A stretch of DNA of 40,488 nucleotides from Mycoplasmatota bacterium (GCA_022771205.1 JALFCF010000005.1:154399-194886); one strand, 5' to 3'; shown: positions 1 to 8,909, counted from the stretch's first letter. Program-made: numbers and translations. Notes: generated from the sequence alone by a model not told the origin.

Positions 1-156
1 GAAAAGGGATTTATTAGAGCTGAAGTAATATCATATGATGATTTAATAAAATATGGTAACGAATTGAAAGTAAAAGAAGCAGGAAGAGCAAGATTAGAGG
101 GAAAAGATTATATTATGCAAGATGGAGATATCTGTCATTTTAGATTTAATGTATAG
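1..156 (+). CDS. ychF: YchF/Obg-family GTPase, C-terminal end (partial)
   Basis: The window opens inside this gene, so only the last 51 codons are present. They encode the TGS-domain end typical of YchF, a cytosolic ribosome-associated GTPase/ATPase: the motifs [14 protein letters not shown]-like ([13 protein letters not shown]) and the terminal [12 protein letters not shown] are visible. The GTPase domain lies upstream of the window. In Bacillus the same gene (yyaF) sits just before rpsF-ssb-rpsR, which matches the order here apart from two inserted genes. Identification by motif is strong despite the short length. Confidence 0.93.
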   Translation, partial: EKGFIRAEVISYDDLIKYGNELKVKEAGRARLEGKDYIMQDGDICHFRFNV

Positions 157-173
157 TTAGAGAAGGAAAGGTA

Positions 174-962
174 ATGGATAAATATAAATTAATCATATTC
201 GAAACAAATAAAAAGGAAGGGTGTATGAGTTTAGCAAAACACTTATATCCTCCAAATATAACAGAAGAAGAAATAAAAAAAAGATTAGAATTAGTAAAAA
301 ATAGAATAGGAAAAAAATATGATTTCGATGGGAATCATATATTACAACCAAGTCAAAAAGATGTAGAAAAAAATATAAATTATCCGGATGGAGCATATAT
401 CAAAGTCGATCCTAAAAAATTAACAAAAGAGGACTATTGGTATGAAAAATTACCTTGTGATATTTTATTAATTACTAAAGAATATCCCAATATAGTAATT
501 GGCCATAGAATGGCCGACTGTCCTGTAATTATTGCTGAAGATGTGGAAAAACAAGTGACAGCGGTTTCTCATTGTGGAGCTTCTCAAATTAATAGACTAG
601 TTCCTAGCTATACAATTAAAGCATTATTAGAATCAGAAAATAGCAATCCAAAAAACATACATGTTTATATAGGAAGCTGTATAAAAAAAGAAAGTTATCA
701 ATATGACAAATATCCTAAATGGGCAACAAACCAAGAAATTTGGAAAGAGTGTATTAGTAACAAAAATAATACATATTATATAGATTTAATAAAGGCTATA
801 AAAAATCAGTTAATTCAAGTAGGAATATTAAACAGCAACATAAAAATAAGTCCTATTGATACATACGTTAATCAAGAATACTATTCTCATGTGAAATACA
901 TCAAGGGTGAAGAAAAAGATAGAGGACAAAATTTTGTGGGGTGCTTTTATAGAAAAGTCTAA
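174..962 (+). CDS. YfiH/PgeF-family laccase-domain protein (purine nucleoside phosphorylase-like)
   Basis: A 262-aa protein of the YfiH/PgeF (LACC1-like, 'polyphenol oxidase') family. Family members act in the cytosol on purine nucleosides or in peptidoglycan-intermediate quality control. Visible hallmarks are ADCPVI at about residues 114-119, SHCGASQINRL in place of the usual HAGWRG-type metal-ligand motif, IGSCIKKESYQYD (usually IGPCI...YEV) and a C-terminal segment ending in CFYRK. The metal-site histidine and cysteines are retained but surrounding residues diverge. The start at 174 follows GGAAAGG; a second in-frame ATG at 226 is also preceded by a purine-rich site, so the start is not certain. 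It lies 17 bp after ychF, probably cotranscribed. Confidence 0.75.
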   Translation: MDKYKLIIFETNKKEGCMSLAKHLYPPNITEEEIKKRLELVKNRIGKKYDFDGNHILQPSQKDVEKNINYPDGAYIKVDPKKLTKEDYWYEKLPCDILLITKEYPNIVIGHRMADCPVIIAEDVEKQVTAVSHCGASQINRLVPSYTIKALLESENSNPKNIHVYIGSCIKKESYQYDKYPKWATNQEIWKECISNKNNTYYIDLIKAIKNQLIQVGILNSNIKISPIDTYVNQEYYSHVKYIKGEEKDRGQNFVGCFYRKV

Positions 963-986
963 AATGAAGAAAAAAAGATAAGCTGA

Positions 987-1514
987 ATAAAATATATTGA
1001 AAAGGTTGTAGCAACTGATAGAAATAATTCAAAAGGAGGAGAAAAAGAGTTAGATGGTTGTCTAGGTGACAAAAAAAGATTACAAATAGAGTTTGCTGAT
1101 GACAGTTGCACTATGGAAAGAATTTCTACAAGTACCACTGAATTTGAAAATAAAACTGGATATTTAGCTCAGGAAATTGATTTAAATATAGATACAGATA
1201 AATTTACAAAAGACAAAGATAAAATTATCTGGAAAAAAACAAAATCAATGGAAAAGGCTATCACAGATGAAGATTTTACAAGTGGTTTCACAACAAATGA
1301 TATAAATTCAGAACAATATATGTCTTATACGATTGGAAAATACTATGCTGATCGTGTGGTAAATTCAAAAAATAGTGATCCAACTTTTCAAGAAACTAAA
1401 GTTGCAGAATTAAAAGATAATACATTATTCACAAATATTGCCGAATATGATTTCGAAACACTTGCTAAATCAGGGGATACAGATAGAAATCAATCAAGTA
1501 AAAAATCAATGTAA
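987..1514 (+). pseudogene. Unknown hydrophilic ORF, apparently lacking an intact start
   Basis: The frame is open from 987 (after a TGA at 984) to the TAA at 1512-1514, but its first in-frame ATG is at 1113 and has no ribosome-binding site. A strong site (AAAGGAGG at 1031-1040) is followed by ATG at 1054 in another frame, which stops after three codons. A single-base shift there would join it to the long frame. The predicted product is charged and lysine/aspartate-rich, with no signal peptide, membrane segment or recognised domain. It could be a decayed gene, a sequencing indel, or a real gene starting at 1113 (133 aa). Confidence 0.4.
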
Positions 1515-1515
1515 T

Positions 1516-1546
1516 AAAAAAAGGATAGACAACTATTCTTTTTTTT
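1516..1546 (+). terminator. Rho-independent terminator before rpsF
   Basis: GGATAG (1523-1528), loop ACAA and CTATTC (1533-1538) form a short stem with one G-U pair. It is flanked by an A-run and followed by eight T. It overlaps the -35 region of the rpsF promoter. Confidence 0.65.
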
Positions 1547-1554
1547 GTTATAAT
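1526..1554 (+). promoter_or_regulatory. SigA-type promoter for the rpsF-ssb-rpsR operon
   Basis: TAGACA (1526-1531), 17-bp spacer, perfect TATAAT (1549-1554). Transcription would start near 1561, giving a leader of about 60 nt. Confidence 0.8.
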
Positions 1555-1560
1555 ACTAAC

Positions 1561-1620
1561 GAGTATTTTAAATACTCCTTGCTACATGTGTAGCCATTAG
1601 TCCAAAAGGAGGTGTAACAA
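1561..1620 (+). promoter_or_regulatory. Structured leader of rpsF (candidate S6:S18 autoregulatory element)
   Basis: Two inverted repeats lie between the predicted start site and the rpsF ribosome-binding site: GAGTAT/ATACTC (1561-1577) and GCTAC/GTAGC (about 1581-1594). AAAGGAGGTG follows. Binding of the S6:S18 complex to its own leader is established in several bacteria. Whether this leader carries the specific recognition bulge cannot be judged by eye. Confidence 0.4.
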
Positions 1621-1908
1621 ATGAGAAAGTATGAAATTATGTTCATCGTAAGACCAGATATGGAAGAAGCTGAAATCGCAAAAACAGCAGAAAGCTTAAA
1701 AAAGGTTTTAGAAAATGGAAAAGCAAACTTTGTTGAAGAAAAAAATATGGGACAAAGAGAATTAGCTTACGAAATTAACAAATTCAAAACTGGATATTAT
1801 TACTTATTCGTAGTAGAAGCAACTCCAGAAGCAGTTGCTGAATTCGACCGTGTTGTAAGAATCAATGAAAGCTTACTTCGTCACTTAATTGTAAAAGTAG
1901 AAGACTAA
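1621..1908 (+). CDS. rpsF: 30S ribosomal protein S6
   Basis: 95 aa, the usual length for S6, a small-subunit protein that binds S18 on the platform. The N-terminal MRKYEIMFIVRP and the internal MGQRELAYEI segment are diagnostic. ATG follows AAAGGAGGTG by a normal distance. It is the first gene of the rpsF-ssb-rpsR operon, with its own promoter and a folded leader. Only 14 bp separate it from ssb. Confidence 0.97.
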   Translation: MRKYEIMFIVRPDMEEAEIAKTAESLKKVLENGKANFVEEKNMGQRELAYEINKFKTGYYYLFVVEATPEAVAEFDRVVRINESLLRHLIVKVED

Positions 1909-1922
1909 AAAAGAGGTAGAAT

Positions 1923-2414
1923 ATGAATAAAGTATTTTTAATAGGAAGATTAACTAGAGACCCAGAATTAAGATATACTGGAAGTAATACTGCTGTTGCA
2001 ACATTTTCATTAGCTGTAAATAGAAACTTTACAAATGCAAGTGGAGAAAGAGAAGCAGACTTTATAAATATTGTTGTTTGGAGAAAACAAGCTGAAAATG
2101 TAAAGAATTATCTATCACAGGGTAGTCAAGTAGCAATAGATGGACGTATTCAAACAAGAAGTTATGATGATCAAAATGGTCAAAAAAGATATATAACTGA
2201 AGTTGTAGCAGATAATGTAGAATTCTTAAGTTCAAAAGGGTCATCTAATAATATGAATGCTAGTAGTAATGCACAGACAAATTCGATGAGTGCAGAGCCT
2301 ACACCATATGATTTTGGTCCTAGCAATGAACCAAAAGGAACAGATGTAGATAGCAATCCTTTCGCTGATTTTGGATCTAGTATCGAAATAAGTGATGATG
2401 AATTACCATTCTAA
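1923..2414 (+). CDS. ssb: Single-stranded DNA-binding protein
   Basis: 163-aa SSB with an N-terminal OB fold ([37 protein letters not shown]) over about residues 1-105. A low-complexity Asn/Ser-rich linker follows, and the tail ends in the acidic DDELPF tip that recruits replication and repair partners. It coats single-stranded DNA at the fork. The rpsF-ssb-rpsR arrangement is standard in Firmicutes, so regulation is probably shared with ribosome synthesis. Confidence 0.97.
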   Translation: MNKVFLIGRLTRDPELRYTGSNTAVATFSLAVNRNFTNASGEREADFINIVVWRKQAENVKNYLSQGSQVAIDGRIQTRSYDDQNGQKRYITEVVADNVEFLSSKGSSNNMNASSNAQTNSMSAEPTPYDFGPSNEPKGTDVDSNPFADFGSSIEISDDELPF

Positions 2415-2430
2415 AAAAGGAGGAATAAAA

Positions 2431-2646
2431 ATGGCAGAATTTGGACGCAGAAAGAAAAAAGTATGTATGATGTGTACTGGTGCAACAGTTGACTATAAAA
2501 ATCCTGAAACATTAAAAAGATATGTAAATGAAAAAGGAAAGATTGTTTCAAGAAGAGTAACTGGAAACTGTGCTCGTCATCAAAGATATATTTCAACACA
2601 AATTAAAAGAGCAAGAGCAATCGCTTTAATGCCTTATACAAGATAG
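2431..2646 (+). CDS. rpsR: 30S ribosomal protein S18
   Basis: 71 aa. The ATG at 2431 is chosen because AAAAAGGAGG lies just upstream; a longer in-frame start at 2392 would overlap ssb and extend past the family's conserved N-terminus. The sequence begins [15 protein letters not shown]. The zinc-type cysteines (CMMC plus a later C) are retained, and the end [10 protein letters not shown] is typical S18. It pairs with S6 on the 30S platform. Confidence 0.96.
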   Translation: MAEFGRRKKKVCMMCTGATVDYKNPETLKRYVNEKGKIVSRRVTGNCARHQRYISTQIKRARAIALMPYTR

Positions 2647-2652
2647 TAAATT

Positions 2653-2676
2653 GAGTTCTTTTTAGAACTCTTTTTT
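2653..2676 (+). terminator. Terminator of the rpsF operon
   Basis: Perfect stem GAGTTCT (2653-2659) / AGAACTC (2664-2670), TTTT loop, then six T. Confidence 0.9.
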
Positions 2677-2679
2677 CAT

Positions 2680-2708
2680 TTTACAAACAAAAGAAAGTAT
2701 TATATAAT
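2680..2708 (+). promoter_or_regulatory. SigA-type promoter for the DHH phosphodiesterase gene cluster
   Basis: TTTACA (2680-2685), 17-bp spacer, TATAAT (2703-2708), 26 bp before the start codon at 2735. It probably drives the run of closely spaced genes to ung. Confidence 0.8.
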
Positions 2709-2734
2709 AAGAAAGAAGAACGCAGGAGGAAAAG

Positions 2735-3724
2735 ATGAAGATTATAGAACAAAGAAAAGAATTAAATAGGCATATTAAAAGATCAAAAGTAATCTTTCTA
2801 ATGGCTCATAAAGATCTAGATTTAGATGCTTTAGGTAGCTGTATTGGTTTAAGTTTAATCTTAAAACAGCGTAAAAAAAATTGTTATATAATTATAGATG
2901 ATAAAAAACACGAATTAGGTGTAGAAAAAATATTAAAAGAATTAGAGGGATGTATTCCGATAATTCGTGGAGAAGAAATAGATAAATATCTTTATCCTAA
3001 TAACAAAAAAAATCTCTTAATTGTACTAGATACTAATAAAACAGAATTAGTTCAAAATAAAGAAATATTAAAGAAGATAGACCGAAAGGTTATAATAGAT
3101 CATCATGACTTAGGAAAAACAACAATCAAAGATTCATTAATAATCCAAGATGATGAAGTTTCAAGCACCTGCGAAATGATTACAGAATTAACAGAATTCT
3201 ATGATGTAGAATTAGATCCATATTATGCAACCGTTTTATTATCCGGAATAGTGTTGGATACTAATAATTTTACATTAAAAACAAGTGCGGAAACGTATTA
3301 TGCAGCATATTACCTTGCTAATCTAGGAGCAAGTGCTAAAAAAGTCCAATATTTGTTGAAGCAGGATGTAGAAGAATATACAGAACGCCAAAAATTGTTA
3401 ACAGATATAGAAACTATTGATAAAAAGATAGCTTTGACAAAAGCTAGTCCATACACGATCTATAGGAGAGAAGATTTAGCAAAAGTAGCCGATACATTAC
3501 TTTTCTTTAATAATATTGAAGCCTCTTTCGTAATTGGAAAGCTAGATAAAGATACAATCGGTATCAGTGCCAGAAGTCTTGGAAATTTTAACATCACAAG
3601 AATATTAGAAAGTCTTGGTGGTGGTGGAGATGATTATAATGGTGCTGCCAGATTTGAAAAGACTACAATTAGTAAAGTAGAACAAGAGTTAAAGAAAGCA
3701 ATCGCAAAAGAGGAGGGAAAATAA
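2735..3724 (+). CDS. Stand-alone DHH/DHHA1 phosphodiesterase, GdpP-like
   Basis: 329 aa with the DHH-family metal motifs in order: DLDLDALGS (motif I), LDTNKTEL, IIDHHDLG (motif III) and GIVLDTNNF (motif IV). A C-terminal DHHA1 domain ends in a glycine cluster, GGGGDDYNGAA. The sequence and the position before rplI-dnaB match the catalytic half of GdpP, which hydrolyses cyclic di-AMP. GdpP, however, is normally about 650 aa with two membrane helices, a PAS and a degenerate GGDEF domain, all absent here. The usual His after GGGG is Asp. It could instead be a soluble DhhP/NrnA-type enzyme acting on pApA or nanoRNA. It abuts rplI. Confidence 0.8.
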   Translation: MKIIEQRKELNRHIKRSKVIFLMAHKDLDLDALGSCIGLSLILKQRKKNCYIIIDDKKHELGVEKILKELEGCIPIIRGEEIDKYLYPNNKKNLLIVLDTNKTELVQNKEILKKIDRKVIIDHHDLGKTTIKDSLIIQDDEVSSTCEMITELTEFYDVELDPYYATVLLSGIVLDTNNFTLKTSAETYYAAYYLANLGASAKKVQYLLKQDVEEYTERQKLLTDIETIDKKIALTKASPYTIYRREDLAKVADTLLFFNNIEASFVIGKLDKDTIGISARSLGNFNITRILESLGGGGDDYNGAARFEKTTISKVEQELKKAIAKEEGK

Positions 3725-4165
3725 ATGGAAGTAATTTTTATAAAGGATTTAAAAAATCAAGGAAAAAAAGGTCAAATAAAAAAGGTGAAAGATGGATATG
3801 CTGAAAACTTTTTAATAAAGAATGGTTATGCCGTAATAAAAAATAAAGAAAACATGACAAAACTAGAGAAAGAGCAACAAGCAAAAGCTGCTAACGACGC
3901 TAAAAATAAGAAAGAAGCCGAAGAATTAAAAAAAGAACTAGATAAATTAGTATTAGATTTTCAAGTAAAAACAGGCGAAGGAGATAAAGTTTTTGGAAGT
4001 GTAAGTATAAAACAAATAAAAGAAGCTTTATCAAAGGCTGGTTATAAAATAGAAAAAAGTCAAATTGAGTTGACAACAGCTATGGCAAGTTTAGGATTCC
4101 ATCGTGTGGATATTAATTTGTATCCTGGAGTAAAAGCAACAATAAAAGCTCATATCATAAAATAG
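3725..4165 (+). CDS. rplI: 50S ribosomal protein L9
   Basis: 146 aa, normal length. The N-terminal MEVIFIKDLKNQGKKGQIKK with its GYAENFLI segment is diagnostic. A long charged connecting helix (about 45-80) and a C-terminal domain with GEGDKVFGSVS follow. The start codon directly follows the stop of the phosphodiesterase, whose last codons supply the GAGGAGGG ribosome-binding site. Order phosphodiesterase-rplI-dnaB is conserved in Firmicutes. Confidence 0.97.
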   Translation: MEVIFIKDLKNQGKKGQIKKVKDGYAENFLIKNGYAVIKNKENMTKLEKEQQAKAANDAKNKKEAEELKKELDKLVLDFQVKTGEGDKVFGSVSIKQIKEALSKAGYKIEKSQIELTTAMASLGFHRVDINLYPGVKATIKAHIIK

Positions 4166-4175
4166 AGGTGAAACA

Positions 4176-5525
4176 ATGCCAATAAAAACGTTACCAAATA
4201 ACATAGAAGCAGAACAATCAGTATTAGGAGCATGTTTTTTATCGAAATATGCATTACAAAAAGCCTGTGAAAGTTTAACACCAGACTCTTTTTATGATGA
4301 AAAAAATGGTAAAATATTTTCTGCAATGAATGCTTTGGTAGATGAAAAAACTCCAATCGATATTACAACAGTAACAGGATATTTAAAGAAAAATAATCAA
4401 CTAACAGAAATTGGAGGAGTAGAATACTTAACAGAAGTATTAAACTTTGTACCAACAGCAAGTAATATTGATTACTATATAAAGAATGTAGAAGATGCAT
4501 CAATTTTAAGAAAACTAATAGAGACAGCAACGGATATTGCATCAGAAGGATATAGAACTGATGAAACGGTAAATGAAATATTAGATAACTCAGAAAAGAA
4601 GATTTTGAATATTGTAAAAAATAGAAAATCAAGTGAGTTTAGATCAATAAAAGATATTCTGCAAAAGACTCAGTCAGACTTGGAAAGATTATCAGAACAT
4701 AAAGGAGAAGTAACAGGATTAGCAACAGGTTGGTATGATATAGATAAATTGACAACAGGCCTTCATCCTAATGAATTAATTATAATAGCAGCCCGTCCAG
4801 CCATGGGTAAAACAGTATTTGCATTGAATCTTGCAACTCACGCAGCAATGACACAAGATAAGTCAGTAGCACTTTTTAACTTGGAAATGAGTGCTGAACA
4901 ATTAGCAATGCGTATTCTTTCATCTCTAGGACAAGTTGATGGTTTTAAACTAAGAACAGGTAATTTAATGAATACAGATTGGAAAAGAATTAATGAAGCA
5001 GTATCACAATTATCTAACACTAATTTGGTAATGGATGATACTCCAGGAATTACTATTGGAGAAATTAGAGCAAAATGTCGTAGGCTAGCTTCTAGTGAAA
5101 AAGGATTGTCTCTAGTAGTAATTGACTATTTACAATTAATTTCTGGAGGAAAAAATTATGGAGCAAATCGTCAACAAGAAGTATCTGATATTTCAAGAAG
5201 CTTAAAAACATTAGCAATGGAATTACAAGTTCCAGTAATAGCTCTATCACAATTATCACGTAGTGTAGAAGCACGTGAAGATAAAAGACCAATTATGAGT
5301 GACTTACGTGAATCTGGATCAATAGAACAAGATGCTGATATTGTAGCGTTTTTATACAGAGATGACTATTATAAAAAAGAAGCAAGAAATGAAGATAATA
5401 CTAGTATAGTAGAATTAATTGTTGGAAAACATCGTAACGGTCCAACCGCTACAGTAGAATTGTTGTTCAAAAAAGATACTTCTACTATGCTCAATTTAAG
5501 TAAAGGAAATAGGGGTGAAGAATAA
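4176..5525 (+). CDS. dnaB: Replicative DNA helicase DnaB
   Basis: 449 aa, usual length. It has an N-terminal primase-interaction domain beginning PNNIEAEQSVLGACF, and a RecA-fold helicase domain with Walker A ARPAMGKTVFALN (about residue 205), Walker B-type LVVIDYLQLISG and the downstream LSQLSRSVE and SDLRESGSIEQDAD motifs. The hexamer unwinds DNA ahead of the replisome. RBS AGAGGTG precedes the ATG. The Bacillus orthologue is called dnaC. No intein or insertion is visible. Confidence 0.97.
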   Translation: MPIKTLPNNIEAEQSVLGACFLSKYALQKACESLTPDSFYDEKNGKIFSAMNALVDEKTPIDITTVTGYLKKNNQLTEIGGVEYLTEVLNFVPTASNIDYYIKNVEDASILRKLIETATDIASEGYRTDETVNEILDNSEKKILNIVKNRKSSEFRSIKDILQKTQSDLERLSEHKGEVTGLATGWYDIDKLTTGLHPNELIIIAARPAMGKTVFALNLATHAAMTQDKSVALFNLEMSAEQLAMRILSSLGQVDGFKLRTGNLMNTDWKRINEAVSQLSNTNLVMDDTPGITIGEIRAKCRRLASSEKGLSLVVIDYLQLISGGKNYGANRQQEVSDISRSLKTLAMELQVPVIALSQLSRSVEAREDKRPIMSDLRESGSIEQDADIVAFLYRDDYYKKEARNEDNTSIVELIVGKHRNGPTATVELLFKKDTSTMLNLSKGNRGEE

Positions 5526-5526
5526 T

Positions 5527-7014
5527 ATGAAAAACAAAATATCTAAAATATTATTAGTATTAATTTTGGGAATTACTCTTCCCTTATTATCTGCTTATAC
5601 CAAAGCTACACCAAAAACTCTATATAGAGTATATTTACATGGTGAATCAATTGGCTTAATTGAATCGAAAATAGAATTAGAAGATTACATTGATAAAAAA
5701 CAAAATGAAATAAAGAAAAAATTTAACGTAGATAAAGTATATTTACCAGAAGACTTAGATATAGAAAAAGAAATAACCTTCGATAATGATATTTCAAGTG
5801 TCAAAAAAATTTATAATAAAATAAAGGATATTTCACCATTTACTATTAAAGGATATGCTATAACAATTGGAGCAGTAGATTCACAAGCTGTAGATGGTAC
5901 AGAAGTTAAGGGAAAAAAACAAACAATCTATGTATTAGATAAAAAAGTTTTTAAAGATTCAATAGATAATGTAGTACATTCTTTTGTATCAGAAACAGAT
6001 TATAAAAATTATGCCAACGATACTCAAGAAGAAATAAAAGATACTGGAAAAAGAGTAGATGAAATTTACATTAAAAATAAAATAACTATTAGTAAAAAGA
6101 ATATCCCTGTAGATAAAACAATTTATCAAGACACAAATTCATTAAGTCGATATTTAATGTTTGGAACTACGAAAGATCAACAAAAATACACTGTACAGGC
6201 AGGAGATACAATTGAACAAATATCATTTAATAATAAGATATCTACAGAAGAATTTTTAATTGCCAATCCAGAATTTACAAGTGAAAACACTTTGTTATAT
6301 GCTGGTCAAACAGTAACATTAGGTATATTAAAACCTCAAATTAGTGTTGTGGAGGTTGATCATGTTGTGTTTGATGAAGAAACTAATTATCAAACAGAAA
6401 CACAGTATGATAATAATAAAGAAGTTGGATATACAGAAGTAAAACAAGCAGGAGTAAAGGGAGTTACAAGGAAAACTCAAAAAGTCAAAAAAGTAAATGG
6501 AGCAACTGTATCAGTAACTCCAGTAGGAAACGGTGAAGTATTAAAAGAACCAATTAATGAAGTTGTTATAAAAGGTGGTAAGAAATCAAGTTACTATGGA
6601 TATGGTACAGTCGTTGCAACGCCAGGAGAATGGGGATGGCCAGCAACATGTTCTTCTATATCAAGCCCATTTGGATACAGATGGGGAACTTTACATGATG
6701 CCATTGACATAGCTGGTTGTGGTTATGGTTCTAATATATTTGCAGCAAAAGATGGTATAGTAGTACAATCTTCATACAAATATGATAATGGAGAATTTAT
6801 AACAATAGACCACGGAAATGGATATTATTCACTATATGCTCATCTCGTATCAGGATCAAGAAGAGTTAAAGTTGGTGACTATGTAGTAAAAGGACAAGTT
6901 ATAGGAAGTATGGGAAGAACAGGTGCAGCAACAGGTGTGCATGTACACTTTGCCATCTGGAGAGGATATCCATATCGTGGAGGAACTCCTCTAAATCCAT
7001 TAGCGTTCTACTAA
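5527..7014 (+). CDS. Exported LysM-G5-M23 cell-wall endopeptidase
   Basis: 495 aa from the ATG at 5527, chosen because AGGGGTG sits just upstream; an in-frame GTG at 5515 overlaps dnaB. Parts in order: signal peptide or N-terminal anchor (KNKISKILLVLILGIT), a 180-residue region without known motifs, a LysM (YTVQAGDTIEQIS, about 220-265), a G5 domain (about 275-345) and a C-terminal M23 peptidase. The zinc/catalytic set is complete: LHDAIDIA, YAHL and HVHF. The enzyme probably cuts peptidoglycan cross-links outside the membrane. It starts 1 bp after dnaB and ends 1 bp before the metallo-hydrolase gene. Confidence 0.88.
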   Translation: MKNKISKILLVLILGITLPLLSAYTKATPKTLYRVYLHGESIGLIESKIELEDYIDKKQNEIKKKFNVDKVYLPEDLDIEKEITFDNDISSVKKIYNKIKDISPFTIKGYAITIGAVDSQAVDGTEVKGKKQTIYVLDKKVFKDSIDNVVHSFVSETDYKNYANDTQEEIKDTGKRVDEIYIKNKITISKKNIPVDKTIYQDTNSLSRYLMFGTTKDQQKYTVQAGDTIEQISFNNKISTEEFLIANPEFTSENTLLYAGQTVTLGILKPQISVVEVDHVVFDEETNYQTETQYDNNKEVGYTEVKQAGVKGVTRKTQKVKKVNGATVSVTPVGNGEVLKEPINEVVIKGGKKSSYYGYGTVVATPGEWGWPATCSSISSPFGYRWGTLHDAIDIAGCGYGSNIFAAKDGIVVQSSYKYDNGEFITIDHGNGYYSLYAHLVSGSRRVKVGDYVVKGQVIGSMGRTGAATGVHVHFAIWRGYPYRGGTPLNPLAFY

Positions 7015-7015
7015 A

Positions 7016-7771
7016 ATGAAAGTTAAAACAATAGCTAGTGGTTCAAAAGGAAATTGTTCAATAGTCTTATGTAATAATACAAATATAATTATAGATATGG
7101 GAATTTCCTACTTAACTCTGAAGAGGAGTTTAGAAGAAAATTCCCTTTCTTTTGAACAATTTTCTGGAATTTTAATTACACATAGTCACAAAGATCATAT
7201 AAATGGTTTAAAATCTTTAATAAAGCATACTAATCTAGTCGTATATATTCCAGAAAAGATGTATCCAGATTTAGAAGAAATAGTACCACTACATCGGTGC
7301 AAATTTATTGAAGATAAATTTGAAATTCAAGATGTAGAAGTAGAATTAATTCATACTTCACATGATGCTCCTTGCTCTGTAGGATATATTATCTCATTCG
7401 ATAATAAGTCATTAGTTTATGTAACAGATACTGGTTATATTAATAGAAAATACTTAGCTAAAATGGTTAATATGGATATTTATGTAATAGAAGCAAATCA
7501 TGATGAAATAATGTTAATGGATGGTCCATATCCAAGATTCTTAAAAGAAAGAGTAATTAGTGATAAAGGGCATTTGTCTAATAAGACAACAGCAAAGTAT
7601 TTAAAAAAAATAATTGGAAAAAACACTAAATGTATTATTTTGGCACATCTAAGTGAAAAAAATAATACAGAAGAAAAAGCTCTAGAAGCAGTCAGAGAAG
7701 AGTTGGATAATAATTCAATTAATGTAATAGTAGCAAGACAAAAAGAAGAAAGTCCAATGATAGAGGTATAA
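7016..7771 (+). CDS. walJ: WalJ/YycJ-type metallo-beta-lactamase-fold hydrolase
   Basis: 251 aa with the metal-binding signature HSHKDHINGL (about residues 59-68), later ligands HTSHDAP, a TDTGYI motif, EANHDEIM and a C-terminal LAHLSEKN. These features match YycJ/WalJ, a cytosolic protein linked to coordinating replication with cell division and usually found near walRK and rlmH. Here the two-component genes are absent but rlmH follows directly (1 bp), supporting the call. It may share the transcript that starts before 2735. Confidence 0.88.
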   Translation: MKVKTIASGSKGNCSIVLCNNTNIIIDMGISYLTLKRSLEENSLSFEQFSGILITHSHKDHINGLKSLIKHTNLVVYIPEKMYPDLEEIVPLHRCKFIEDKFEIQDVEVELIHTSHDAPCSVGYIISFDNKSLVYVTDTGYINRKYLAKMVNMDIYVIEANHDEIMLMDGPYPRFLKERVISDKGHLSNKTTAKYLKKIIGKNTKCIILAHLSEKNNTEEKALEAVREELDNNSINVIVARQKEESPMIEV

Positions 7772-7772
7772 T

Positions 7773-8228
7773 ATGATTAAAATAATTACAGTTGGTACAA
7801 TAAAAGAAAAATATTTAAAAGACGCGATAGAAGAATATCGAAAAAGATTAAGAAGATATATAGACATAGATATAATAGAAATAAAAGATGAAGGTTTGTT
7901 GCCTCCTCTTCAAGCAATGGCAAAAGAAGGCGAAAAAATCATAAAATATTTAAATGAAAAAGATTACATTATTACATTAGAAATAGAAGGAAAAGAGTTA
8001 ACATCAGAAGAATTATCTAAAAAAATAGAAGAAACTATGATTATTAATAGCAATATAACTTTCATTATAGGTGGAAGTTATGGAATAGATAAAAGAATAA
8101 AAGAAAGGGCAAATTATCATTTGTCATTTTCTAAATTGACTTTTCCACACCAACTTTTTAGAGTATTGTTATTAGAACAACTTTATAGAGCATTCAAGAT
8201 AATAAATAATGAAAGTTATCACAAATAA
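7773..8228 (+). CDS. rlmH: 23S rRNA pseudouridine-1915 N3-methyltransferase RlmH
   Basis: 151 aa SPOUT-class methyltransferase. The C-terminal knot is clear: FIIGGSYGID, then SFSKLTFPHQLFRVLLLEQ and YRAFKIINNESYHK, the last matching the conserved end that contacts SAM and the ribosome. RlmH methylates a pseudouridine in helix 69 of 23S rRNA. It follows walJ by 1 bp, as in Bacillus (yycJ...yydA). Confidence 0.96.
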   Translation: MIKIITVGTIKEKYLKDAIEEYRKRLRRYIDIDIIEIKDEGLLPPLQAMAKEGEKIIKYLNEKDYIITLEIEGKELTSEELSKKIEETMIINSNITFIIGGSYGIDKRIKERANYHLSFSKLTFPHQLFRVLLLEQLYRAFKIINNESYHK

Positions 8229-8246
8229 AGAGAAAAGAGGAAGAAT

Positions 8247-8909
8247 ATGATTGGTAATAACTGGGATAGTTTGTTAAAAGAAGAATATCAAAAAGAATAC
8301 TTTAGAAATTTAATGGATTTTGTTAAGAAAGAGTATAAAACAAAAACTATATATCCAAAACAAAGCGATGTGTTCAATGCTTTTCGTTATACAGATTTTA
8401 ATGATGTGAAGGTAGTAATATTAGGACAAGATCCATATCATGGACCTAATCAAGCAGAGGGATTATCATTTTCTGTAAGTAATGAAGTATTAAAACCTCC
8501 TTCTTTAAAAAACATTTTTAAGGAACTAGAAAATGATTTAGGAATACCATTTCCTAAACATAATTCGTTAAAACCATGGGCAAAAGAGGGTGTATTACTA
8601 TTAAATGCTGTATTAACAGTAGAGGCACATACACCAACATCACATAAAAATCATGGTTGGGAACAGTTCACAGACCAAATAATTGAACTAATCAATAATA
8701 AAACTACACCAGTTGTATTCATACTATGGGGAAGTTATGCAAGAGCCAAGAAAAAATTAATTACAAACCCTATTCATTGTGTAATTGAATCAGCACACCC
8801 ATCTCCATTTTCTGCATATAATGGCTTTTTTGGAAGTAAACCATTTTCTAAAACAAATGATTTTTTGAAGAGTAAAGGATTAAAAACAATCGATTGGAGA
8901 GTTGAATAA
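8247..8909 (+). CDS. ung: Uracil-DNA glycosylase, family 1
   Basis: 220 aa. The family 1 motifs are intact: GQDPYHGPNQAEGLSFSV (water-activating Asp and Tyr), LLLNAVLTVE, WGSYARAKK and HPSPFSAYNGFFGSKPFS (catalytic His loop). It removes uracil from DNA to start base-excision repair. An RBS (AAGAGGAAG) precedes the ATG and an 18-bp gap follows rlmH. The terminator overlapping its stop codon closes the gene run that began near 2.7 kb. Confidence 0.97.
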   Translation: MIGNNWDSLLKEEYQKEYFRNLMDFVKKEYKTKTIYPKQSDVFNAFRYTDFNDVKVVILGQDPYHGPNQAEGLSFSVSNEVLKPPSLKNIFKELENDLGIPFPKHNSLKPWAKEGVLLLNAVLTVEAHTPTSHKNHGWEQFTDQIIELINNKTTPVVFILWGSYARAKKKLITNPIHCVIESAHPSPFSAYNGFFGSKPFSKTNDFLKSKGLKTIDWRVE

